From Arsenophonus sp052171275 (lineage in GTDB: Bacteria; Pseudomonadota; Gammaproteobacteria; Enterobacterales; Enterobacteriaceae), in NCBI GenBank assembly GCA_052171275.1, contig CM125795.1, positions 1,426,001-1,490,000 of the forward strand: a stretch of 64,000 nucleotides of DNA. Reading direction: 5' to 3'. Under the pieces are notes generated by a model that did no database searches, was not told the origin of the DNA, and saw nothing but the letters and a program-made list of their open reading frames with translations. The first letter of the stretch is position 1. The number at the start of each line of letters is the position of its first letter. Shown one piece after another: positions 54,785 through 64,000 of the stretch. Both the position numbers and the translations under genes were made by a program.

Positions 54785-56320
54785 CTAATTAACACATTGC
54801 AAAAAATCTCGTAATCGAAAACCAAAAAGGAATAATGCAGCAAAATAAGTAATTATACCCAAAAAAACGACCGATAGTAATCGTATAATTCGCATTAACA
54901 TATCACCATTTTCCCATATTGGCATAAAATTCAATATTATCAATAATGCTGATATCATAATAATTAAAGCAGATATTAATTTAAAAAAAAATTTTCCCCA
55001 ACCAGATAATGGAATAAAAATTTTTTTACGACGTAATTGCCAATAAAGCATTAAAGCATTAAAGCATGCTGCTAATCCAATTGATAAAGCCAATCCAACA
55101 TGTTTTAATGGTCCAATGAAGATGAAATTCATTAATTGTGTCAAAATTAATGTAATAATCGCTATTTTAATAGGAGTTTTGATATCTTGTCTAGAATAAA
55201 AACCAGATGCTAATACTTTAACGATAATTAACCCTATTAAGCCAATACAATAAGCAATTAATGCTCGTTGAGTCATGAGCGCATCATAAGAAGTAAAATT
55301 ACCATATTGGAAAAGTGATACCGTTAATGGTTGAGCTAAAATAATTAATGCTATTGCACAAGGTAAGACTAATAAAAAAGAAAGCCTTAACCCCCAGTCC
55401 ATTAAACGTTGATATTCTTTATGATCACCATTTGAGAAACTTTTTGCTAAAGAAGGTAACAGGATAGTTCCAAGTGCTACTCCTAAAACACCAGTAGGAA
55501 ACTCTATTAATCTATCAGCATAATATATCCATGAAACTGAACCTGATTGTAAAAATGAAGCAAAAATAGTATTAATAATTAAAGAAATTTGGCTTACTGA
55601 AACACCAATAATCGATGAACTTATTAACTTTATTACTCGATAAACACCTTTATTACAAAAAGAGATGCGTGGTAAAACTAACATATTAATATTCTGTAAA
55701 AAAGGTAATTGATACAGTAATTGTAATATACCTCCGATAAAAACCCCCCATGCTAAGGCTATGATAGGTGGCTTAAAATATTGAGTTAATAATAGTATTG
55801 ATATAATCATACTAATATTAAGAAAAATAGGAGCAAAAGCAGGAATAGAAAAACGATTCCAACTATTTAAAATAGCGCCAGCTAAAGATACTAAAGAAAT
55901 TAAAAAAATATAAGGAAAGGTTATTCTTAATAAGTGAACTGTTAAATTAAATTTATCTGGTGTATTAATAAAACCAGGTGCTGTAATATAAATAATCCAA
56001 GGAGCTATTAATATTTCTACTAAAACAACAATCGTCAAAATTAGAATCAATAAACCGGTAATATAAGAAATAAAAGTACGAGTATCATCAACATCTTGCT
56101 TATTCTTATATTCTGCTAATATAGGAATAAAAGCTTGTGAGAATGCACCTTCAGCAAAAATTCGTCGAAGTAAATTTGGTAATTTAAAAGCGACAAAAAA
56201 AGCATCCGTTGAAGCATCAGCACCAAAAAAACGCGTAATAATAGCATCGCGAATAAATCCTAATATTCTAGAGAGAGTAGTTATAAAGCTTATTGTTACT
56301 AATGATTTTAATAAATTCAT
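54785..56320 (-). CDS. murJ: Lipid II flippase MurJ
   Basis: MurJ (MviN) is the polytopic inner-membrane flippase of the MOP superfamily that moves lipid II to the periplasmic face for peptidoglycan assembly. I choose the ATG at 56320 (MNLLKSLVTISFIT) rather than the in-frame ATG at 56350. This gives 511 residues, the E. coli length, with the same N-terminus, and an AGAAAGA-type ribosome-binding site lies upstream. About 14 hydrophobic helices are predicted. Conserved stretches include SRILGFIRDAII with the functionally important arginines, DAFFVAFKLPNLLRRIFAEGAFSQAF, and the GVLGVALGTILLPSLAKSF block. The ends align fully. It is monocistronic here. With MepM and KdsA it shows that an outer cell envelope is still being built. 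Confidence 0.96.
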   Translation of the reverse strand: MNLLKSLVTISFITTLSRILGFIRDAIITRFFGADASTDAFFVAFKLPNLLRRIFAEGAFSQAFIPILAEYKNKQDVDDTRTFISYITGLLILILTIVVLVEILIAPWIIYITAPGFINTPDKFNLTVHLLRITFPYIFLISLVSLAGAILNSWNRFSIPAFAPIFLNISMIISILLLTQYFKPPIIALAWGVFIGGILQLLYQLPFLQNINMLVLPRISFCNKGVYRVIKLISSSIIGVSVSQISLIINTIFASFLQSGSVSWIYYADRLIEFPTGVLGVALGTILLPSLAKSFSNGDHKEYQRLMDWGLRLSFLLVLPCAIALIILAQPLTVSLFQYGNFTSYDALMTQRALIAYCIGLIGLIIVKVLASGFYSRQDIKTPIKIAIITLILTQLMNFIFIGPLKHVGLALSIGLAACFNALMLYWQLRRKKIFIPLSGWGKFFFKLISALIIMISALLIILNFMPIWENGDMLMRIIRLLSVVFLGIITYFAALFLFGFRLRDFLQCVN

Positions 56321-59300
56321 GCAAGATCTTTCTTTAATAAAGTAAATCATAGAATAATAAAGTGTACTAGCGGATGTTTATAAACATGATAATATGGATT
56401 TTAAAAGCAACTATTTTATAAATTAAAAAGTAATATAAGTATTATTATTAATATTTTCTTTTATTTTATAAAATTTATACTTATTATTTTTTATAACAAA
56501 TTAATAAGATTATAATATTTTCTGTAATCATTCATAATTTATTTATAAATAAATTTTAAAATAATTATTTAATTTAAATCTTTCTAAAAACTGCTTTTTT
56601 TCTAAAAATAATATAATTTTGTTATAATTTTACATATTTGGTGTTTTTACGGTATATAAATAGATAATTGTTATCAAAATTTATATATTGAAATATCTTT
56701 GCCTACCATATCTTATATTACTTAATAAGTAAAATAACAGATTTAAAAAATTCATATAATAATATTGTTAAAGTTAACTAAAGAGATAACTTTATTTTCA
56801 AATATATCTAAAAATAGAAAATAAAAAAATTAGTTTACTAAACTGTGTTTCTATCACATAAGATAAAACTACTTATATCAGATAATTATCTGATGATATT
56901 AAATATTTAAAAATTAGTTAAAAATTTAAAATTTTTTATCAAAATCATAAATTAAATAATAAAAATATATGTTAATAAACTAATTATTATAAAAATTTTT
57001 GATGAAATAATATTCAAGATTTTCAATTAGAAAATAAAAAATTACTAAATATTTTAAAAATAGTAGTTAATATTAAATATTAATACATTATATGTTAATT
57101 GCTGTAAATATTAAATTTTTTAATAAAACATTTGTATCTTTTAAAATGTCATTAAAGATGTTATATTTTATATATAACATAAAAGTGAAGTATTGACAAA
57201 TAAATATATTATATACTAGATATAGTGTTTTTTTAATATTATTTATTTTTTATTTTATTATATTAAAGTTAAAATAGAATCTATTAAAATAATTATTATT
57301 TTTTATATATTTATTTTTCATTTTATCAAATTTTAAACTGAAATTTATTTAATACAAATTTGCTTAATATAATATTTTTTATAAAATTATTATAGAGATT
57401 ATAAACGTAATTTTTTTATTTATCATTATTAATTAAATATAATAAATAAAATTATTAGTTATATTATTATATAGAATAGTAAAATTAGTTTATTTTTATA
57501 CAATATAATTTCAGATTATCTATTTAGTTGATCTAAATAATTTCTATTATTTTAAGTAATTAAAACTTCTGTAATCATGTTTTATATCATATTTATTCTA
57601 TTTATGAATCTAATTTATTCAGATATAAATAAAATTTTAGAATTAATATTTTTTTTAAAATAAATTTTTATAAAAATTGATTATTTTATTAACATGTGCA
57701 AGTTATTTTAATATTTTGGTTATAGTTAATAAAATAATCTATATATTAACTATTATAAATATATATATATAATTAAGTAGTATATATTTTAACCATATTA
57801 TATTAATCATTAATTAGAATTAAAACATTTCAGATTTAAGAAACAATTAATATCAATTTAATCATTATTAAGATAGCTTAATTTTATAAATTATATATCA
57901 AACTTATATCCTCATAATAATTTTAGTATTTATAGATTTTTGATATAAATCATTAATTTAGTATATGAAATAACTTATATAATATTTATTTTGTAAATAA
58001 CTTGGTTATTGATTATTTATTTTAATTACAAAATAAATAATAACTCTGACATGTTTAGTTATAATGCCGATAATGGTATTAAAATATTTTGAAAGAACTC
58101 TTTAAAAAGATTTTTACAATCTAATTTTATTTATCAGCATTAATAAACAATATTTTTTCAAAATTAAATATAACTAAAATAGAATTTATTAACTTTTAAA
58201 TAAAAAATAAAAATAGTTATATTTACGATTTAATTATAAATGTTTAATTAAATTATTATTTTTATTACAATATAAATTTGAAACTAAACTATAAAAAACT
58301 TTGGTTATAAATAACAAGGTAATTTATTAGTTAATACATATAACAAATTAATTATATCAATTTTAAAATTATAACTGAAAAGATATATTTTTATATATCT
58401 TACTTTATTCTAAGAAATTAATATCTAAAATATATTTTAATATTTTAAATTAAAGATATTAAAGAAATAAATATACTTAATTTAAAAATTATTTATAGAT
58501 AATATAATAATTAATTATAGATATTATTCAGTTGATTAATATGAATTAATTAAATTATTATGACATAATTTTTTTGTTTTTACTAAAGATAGATATATAT
58601 AATTTATAATATTAAATTGAATAAAAATAATAATGTGGAAAATAATTTGTTTTTAAAAAATATTTATCATTAATTATAAAGATAAATATATAATTTTTTT
58701 AATAAAATATTAATATCAATTGATTACTTATGAAAGAAAAAAATAAAATATTTTAATAGACTAATAAAAAGAATAAGTATTTATAGATTTAAGTAAAAAA
58801 TCCATCATCATTAAAGATGATTAATATAAATAAATTAATAATGAAAAAAGATTTTAGTTAGATATAAAGATAATCATCTAAATAAAGATTCAAAATTAAA
58901 TAAAATATAATAAATTAATTAATATAGGAATTACTAAAGATAAATAAAAATTATTTTTAAAAAAAATAATAAAAATACAAAAAAATAATATTAAATATTG
59001 GTTTTAAAACATCATGATACTTTATAGAAAAATTAATAATAAAACAATTATCTGTATTAAGTTTCTTGCATCCAAGATAAATTAACTTAATTATAAAAAA
59101 ATAAAATATTATAATTTTCTCTGTATAGATCATCACTTTATGATGATTCACAAAAGATAATAAGAAAAATTCGTTTGATATTTTTTATTTATAAATGATA
59201 GTAAATACTATAAAGTATTTATCTAAACTCTCAATATAAAAATTATTTAAATTTGTCTAAAGACACTAGAAACAGTTAAATATTTGTAAATACTTATAAT

Positions 59301-60824
59301 TATATTATTTCATAAATTATATGATATAAAATATGTAAAATTTATTATTATCATTTTGAGATTTACTAAAACTTTATTAAACACATAATAGGCTCATTAA
59401 TATAATGATATAACTTCAATATTTATAATCATATCTTTAATAAAGAAAAAAAGAAACTATTATCTATAATGAATATAATTATTTATATACAATTTTATTA
59501 TAAATCTATATAAAATAATTATGAAAAACTTTTTTATAAGATTATTATTAAGTAATAATATAGTAATTTATTAAAATAATAAATATTATCTAAATTAAAT
59601 ATTAATAAATATAAAATCAATTAATACTTAGTTAAGTATATGAATTATAGTAAAAAAATATTTTTATAATTGATAATCTTTGAATTTATCTAATTAATTT
59701 TTAGTTTAATAAGTTAAATCAAACTAAATAAAATCATCTTGATAAAAATAATAAAAAAATAAATTTTTGAAATATTATTAACCTTAAAGTATATATAAAT
59801 ATATTCATTTATCACATTATTATCCTATTTTAACATTACTATCAATGTTATTTTTTAAAAATTAATAATTTTTGATTATAAAATTATACTAGAAAAAAAA
59901 TAAACTTCAATTATTACACCAATATTTTATAGTATTAATAAATAATTAAATGGTCTTTTTGATAAAATCCTATTTAATTTATTAAAATAAAAAAATAAAA
60001 TAGAAAATTAGCCAAAATAATTATTAAATATTTAAATTTAAATTTGATAAGTTAATTCTGATTTTAATATAAAAATATTAGCAATAAATTAGCAATTTTC
60101 CATAACGAAACTTTATATGTATTTACTTAAACTTAAATAAATTATTGACAGTACTATTTTAATTTAAGTTAAAAAACTTATTCACAGATAAAATAAAGTA
60201 ATATAATTATTTAATTTGAGTTAATAAGATATTATTATTCAATGGTATCTCTAATCAAGATACTGTTAATAATAAAATAAAAAGATATTTATATGTTTAC
60301 ATAGATAATAGTTTCATAATTTGAAATTAAAATTCATTATTAATTTTAATTATTAATATTTTACTATATTAATCAATAAAATTAATAATTATATATGTAT
60401 AATCAAAAAATATTTACTAAAATATTAAACTACTAATAATATATCATGATTAACTACTAATCATCAATTATGATAATAATTCACTTTTATTAGAGATTAT
60501 AGAAATTTTATTTCTACTTAAAATCAATTGAAAATATACGTTTAATAATACAACTTTTTATAATTAATAATTAAGTATTTCTTATAATTTTAGAGAAATT
60601 CAAAAAATAATTTATTATAATTTTCAACTTTATACTGCATATTTGATAATTCTATTTTATTATTAATAATAAAATAAACCTATTATATTAATATATTTTT
60701 TAATAAATATTTTTTATTAATTTCAATAACCATAAAAATAAAATCATAATATATTATTGATAGTTTATCTTATATTTCATATTATTTATTTATTATTTAA
60801 TATTTTTATATTAGAATAATTATC
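56321..60824. other. 4.5-kb eroded gap between murJ and tRNA-Ser
   Basis: No intact gene or alignable remnant. A 64-codon minus-strand frame at 58957-59151 contains a few non-AT codons (IYLGCKKLNTDNCF) but has no ribosome-binding site or recognisable match. Confidence 0.55.
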
Positions 60825-60913
60825 GGAGAGATGTCCGAGTGGATGAAGGATCACGCCTGGAAAGTGTGCATACTATAAAAGATGTATCGAGGGTTCAAAT
60901 CCCTCTCTCTCCA
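60825..60913 (+). tRNA. tRNA-Ser (anticodon GGA)
   Basis: An 88-nt class II tRNA body plus discriminator. The acceptor stem GGAGAGA/TCTCTCC is perfect. The D arm holds TCCGAGTGGATGAAGGA and the anticodon stem is CACGC/GTGTG with GGA at 60859-60861. A long variable arm (CATAC/GTATC over an AT loop) and the T arm GAGGGTTCAAATCCCTC complete the fold. It resembles E. coli serW/serX and reads UCC and UCU. CCA is not encoded (ATTA follows), so the CCA-adding enzyme is required. The discriminator base is A, whereas enterobacterial tRNA-Ser usually has G. Confidence 0.95.
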
Positions 60914-63309
60914 TTATATGGAATAATATAAATAAAAATTTAGTACTTATAAATTTAAACTAAAAATACACCTTTTATATCGTAAATATATATAAAATAT
61001 TCAATTATGACTCTAATATCATACATTAAAAAATAAATAATTATTATTTTGTGATTTTAAATAAAAACTAAATACTTATTTGATATTATCAAATAAGTTA
61101 TTAAAATAAAAAGAAACTTTTTTACTGTTCCATCATTTTTATTTTTGATATGAGGTAGAGATGTATCTACACAGAAACTTATAAAATTTATCTTTTTATA
61201 ATTCTTTTTATTTAATAAGATAAAAAAGTTTATATACAAATTGTTTCTATTATTATTTTATAGAATATTTGGATTTTTTAAAACAAATAATTAATATTAT
61301 CATCTCTTATATTTTTTATTAGTTTAAAAATAACTTGATGTTTAATTTTCAAATAATTATTTATAATCTAATTAATCATATTTATTTAATTTTTAATAAT
61401 TTACATATAAAATTATAAATACAATTATAAAATTCAATTTTATTGCTTATTTTAGTATAAACACCATTTATTAATGATAGTGAATTTATTTTAGTTTATA
61501 TTTTGTATTTATTTATTTATTTTCTTTCTTTATTAGAATATTTTGTTTTTTTGTTTTACGAAAGTAATAATTAGTATTATTAAATTTTCACTAAAATAAT
61601 AGATCTTTACATTTATAATTAATAATAACTATATTTTATATGATAAATTATATACTTGTATGAGTGATTTTTTGTTCAACCTAATATCTTAAAATAAGTT
61701 TTGATATTTATAGTAGATAATAAAAATTATTTCATATAAACTTAATTCATAAATACAAATAACTAAATCATTTTTATAATTTAAAATATATATCTATAAA
61801 ATACTTCTCAAAATTAAGAATTTTTATTTATTTAATATTTTTAATTAAATCATCTATATACGTGTATTATCTAAGTATTTATTATGTAATTAAGAATTAA
61901 ATAATTAGTATTATCATATCATTTATGATTTTAAAAAATTAATAAAACTGATAATCAGTTGATTTATATTAATTAATAAATTATTTTTTTAATTTAAAAA
62001 AAAGTTTCTTATATATATCTATTTATTTTTATGTATTATTTTATTTATATGAAAAGCATAATTTTTATTTAGATTTGAATTATTAACAATCAAAAGATAA
62101 GTATAGTTATTTTATTTTACAATTAATAAAATCATTTTATTAAAAATTTAATTTTTTAAAAATTTCTTAAAAATAATAAATAAATTAATACTAATACTAC
62201 ATATTAATAAAAATTTTTTAAATATTTATATAGTGTTATTAATACTATTAATTAAACGTTATTGACGTTATAAATTTACTTAATTAAAATAAAAATAAAT
62301 TAATAACTAAGTCGTTTATGTAATATTTATTACATAAAATTATTTAAATATAAAACTAAAGAATAATAGATTAATTTTATTATTTAAAAAAAATATAGAT
62401 AGCTTTCTCTTAATGTTGAGATATTATAATATAAAAGATTCATATTTAATTACAATAATTTTATCTATTAAATTTAGAGTGACTAAAATTAGCATTTTTA
62501 GTCATTACAACAAATATTTTAATAATAAATAAAAATATTTTATTATATTGTAGATATTTTTCTAACTACTTGAATACACTAATTAAAATAATTATTTAAT
62601 ATTATTGATAATTTTAAAAATAATTATATCAAAAAAAACTTTTTTTATCAGAATACTATATGTCAAAAATAAATGATATTACTTGGAAAATTATTAAAGT
62701 TATTTTATTTTTTAATAGAATCCTAATGATTAACTAAATATAAACATTAATTTTTTTCTACTCGAAATTCGAATAATTTTGATAACTACAATATTAAAAC
62801 TATAATATTAAATAATCTTTTTTGTATTTCATAAATAAATATATTTTTAAATATAATTATCATTATATTCTGACTTTAATATTGATATTATAATAATAAA
62901 TCTAATTATAGCTAAATAATATAATAACTTTTTTTATATTAAAAAAATCAATAATATAATTATTATTTAATATCTGTTAATATATACAATATTAAAAATA
63001 AAAAATTAACGTCAGTATTTATATAATATTAAAATTGATAACATAATATTAAGAAAATAGATTTTATTTTTTTAAGCCAATTTTTATTGGTTTATAAAAA
63101 TAAACCATAACTAATTTATCTCTATAGATAAATTGAGATCTTATTATAAAATATAATAAATTAAAATATTTAATATTGATAAATAAATATTACAATTATG
63201 GAAATTGAAGTCATCATATGATTTATCTTATTATTTTTAATAATATTATGAATAAAAATCAACTGAAAATATAGTAACTAAATTTACTTAAACCGTATTA
63301 AATAATAAT
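60914..63309. other. 2.4-kb eroded gap between tRNA-Ser and kdsA
   Basis: No intact gene. A 60-codon minus-strand frame (61057-61239) covers a slightly less AT-rich patch with the fragment SFCVDTSLPHIKNKNDGTVK, not recognised. Short hairpins occur at 61074-61098, 63074-63093 (AAGCCAAT/ATTGGTTT with TTTT loop) and 63113-63134. The last two lie about 180-240 nt beyond the kdsA stop and may be terminator relics. Confidence 0.5.
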
Positions 63310-64000
63310 TTAGTTATTGATATTTAAATTATTAAAACTTTTAACTAAATTATCAATAGCTTTAATCTGTTCAAGAAAAGGTTCTAATTTTTCTAATGGA
63401 AGTGCGGATGGTCCATCACATTTTGCATTAACCGGATCAGGATGCGATTCCAAAAATAATCCTGCTAAACCAACTGCGATACCTGCTCTTGCCAATTCAG
63501 GAATCTGTATGCGACGACCACCAGAAACAGAATTAAAAGGATCACGGCATTGTAATGCATGAGTAACATCAAAAATAACTGGAGAACCATCAGATACATT
63601 CATCATGATTCTAAATCCTAGAATATCTACAATAAGGTTATCATAACCAAAATTTACCCCTCGATCACATAGAATGATATTTTCATTTCCAGCTTCTTTA
63701 AATTTTTCAACAATATTACCTATTTGACTAGGGCTAATAAATTGAGGTTTTTTAACATTGACAACAATATCAGTTTTAGCTATTGCTTCAATTAAATCAG
63801 TTTGCCTAGCTAAAAAAGCTGGTAGTTGAATAACATCAACTACTTGAGCAACCAATGCTACTTGTGCTATCTCATGAACATCAGTTATCACTTTAACTCC
63901 AAATGTTTTTTTTATTTCTTGAAGTATTTTCATTCCATCTTCTATTCCCGGTCCACGATAAGAATGAATCGAAGATCGATTTGCTTTATCAAAAGAAGCC
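63310..64000 (-). CDS. kdsA: KDO-8-phosphate synthase (partial, N-terminus beyond window)
   Basis: KdsA condenses phosphoenolpyruvate with arabinose 5-phosphate to give 3-deoxy-D-manno-octulosonate 8-phosphate, the precursor of the KDO sugar of lipopolysaccharide. The gene runs off the right edge. The visible part corresponds to about residue 56 to the end of the 284-residue E. coli protein, beginning ASFDKANRSSIHSYRGPG. Landmarks are KANRSS (PEP binding), ITDVHE, QLPAFLARQTDL, NVKKPQF, ILCDRG, DVTHALQCRDP, SGGRR, SHPDP and AKCDGPSALPL. The ATG at 63933 is internal, not the start. Retention implies that lipid A-KDO is still made. Confidence 0.97.
   Translation of the reverse strand, partial: ASFDKANRSSIHSYRGPGIEDGMKILQEIKKTFGVKVITDVHEIAQVALVAQVVDVIQLPAFLARQTDLIEAIAKTDIVVNVKKPQFISPSQIGNIVEKFKEAGNENIILCDRGVNFGYDNLIVDILGFRIMMNVSDGSPVIFDVTHALQCRDPFNSVSGGRRIQIPELARAGIAVGLAGLFLESHPDPVNAKCDGPSALPLEKLEPFLEQIKAIDNLVKSFNNLNINN

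Noticed and set aside
56321..56350. Upstream ATG adding ten residues to murJ
   Set aside because: The MNLLKSL start at 56320 gives the exact family length and N-terminus.
58957..59151. 64-codon open frame on the minus strand
   Set aside because: Composition is dominated by I, F, Y and K as expected of AT-rich noise; there is no ribosome-binding site and no recognisable family.
61057..61239. 60-codon open frame on the minus strand near tRNA-Ser
   Set aside because: It includes a less AT-rich patch but has no start signal, no similarity I recognise and no conserved neighbour; kept only as a note in the gap entry.
63317..63562. Open frame antisense to kdsA
   Set aside because: It is a shadow of kdsA.
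1..64000. CRISPR array, insertion sequences, prophage, toxin-antitoxin or replication origin
   Set aside because: No regularly spaced repeats, transposase motifs, phage genes, paired small genes or DnaA-box cluster were seen. AT richness alone was not taken as origin evidence.

Overview
This window looks like part of the chromosome of a host-restricted gammaproteobacterial symbiont of the order Enterobacterales. Every intact protein closely matches its E. coli counterpart in length and motifs. Coding DNA is AT-rich, the DNA between genes is far more so, and only about a quarter of the 64 kb (about 15.7 kb) is intact coding sequence. I see no insertion sequence, prophage, CRISPR array or restriction system. 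The mix of advanced erosion and retained vitamin-related genes (pdxH for vitamin B6, ribE for riboflavin) suggests an insect symbiont, possibly of a blood feeder and possibly Arsenophonus-like. That placement is inference; the sequence alone does not fix the genus.

Layout: grxD(+) and rnt(-) at 0.6-1.65 kb; pdxH(+) and tyrS(+) at 3.7-5.75 kb; fabI(-) at 10.7-11.5 kb; tsaB(-) at 17.4-18.1 kb; the mdtJ-mdtI spermidine exporter pair(-) with a conspicuous leader at 21.3-22.3 kb; zwf(-), a hexR fossil(+) and pykA(+) at 22.5-26.75 kb; mepM(-) followed by the fossil zinc-uptake cluster znuA(-)/znuC-znuB(+) at 28.7-32.7 kb; aspS(-) and the young pseudogenes cmoA and cmoB(+) at 37.25-41.5 kb; argS(+) at 44-45.8 kb; ribE(-) at 52.6-53.2 kb; tRNA-Val(GAC) and murJ(-) at 54.6-56.3 kb; tRNA-Ser(GGA) at 60.8 kb; and kdsA(-), cut by the window edge, at 63.3-64 kb. 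Several local gene orders (zwf-hexR-pykA, mepM-znuA-znuC-znuB, aspS-cmoA-cmoB-argS) match those of E. coli.

What remains is core housekeeping: three aminoacyl-tRNA synthetases, RNase T, the t6A factor TsaB, fatty-acid and LPS/peptidoglycan steps (FabI, KdsA, MurJ, MepM), the pentose-phosphate entry and pyruvate kinase, and cofactor enzymes. Lost functions include high-affinity zinc import (ZnuACB), HexR control of zwf and pykA, and the cmo5U34 wobble modification (CmoA/CmoB). The main discovery is that much of the apparently empty AT-rich DNA is not featureless. By reading fragmented frames and using E. coli gene order, six pseudogenes at clearly different stages of decay can be recognised. 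There are also unusually long perfect inverted repeats, the largest having 35-bp arms and a 2-nt spacer. I found no convincing new multigene system.
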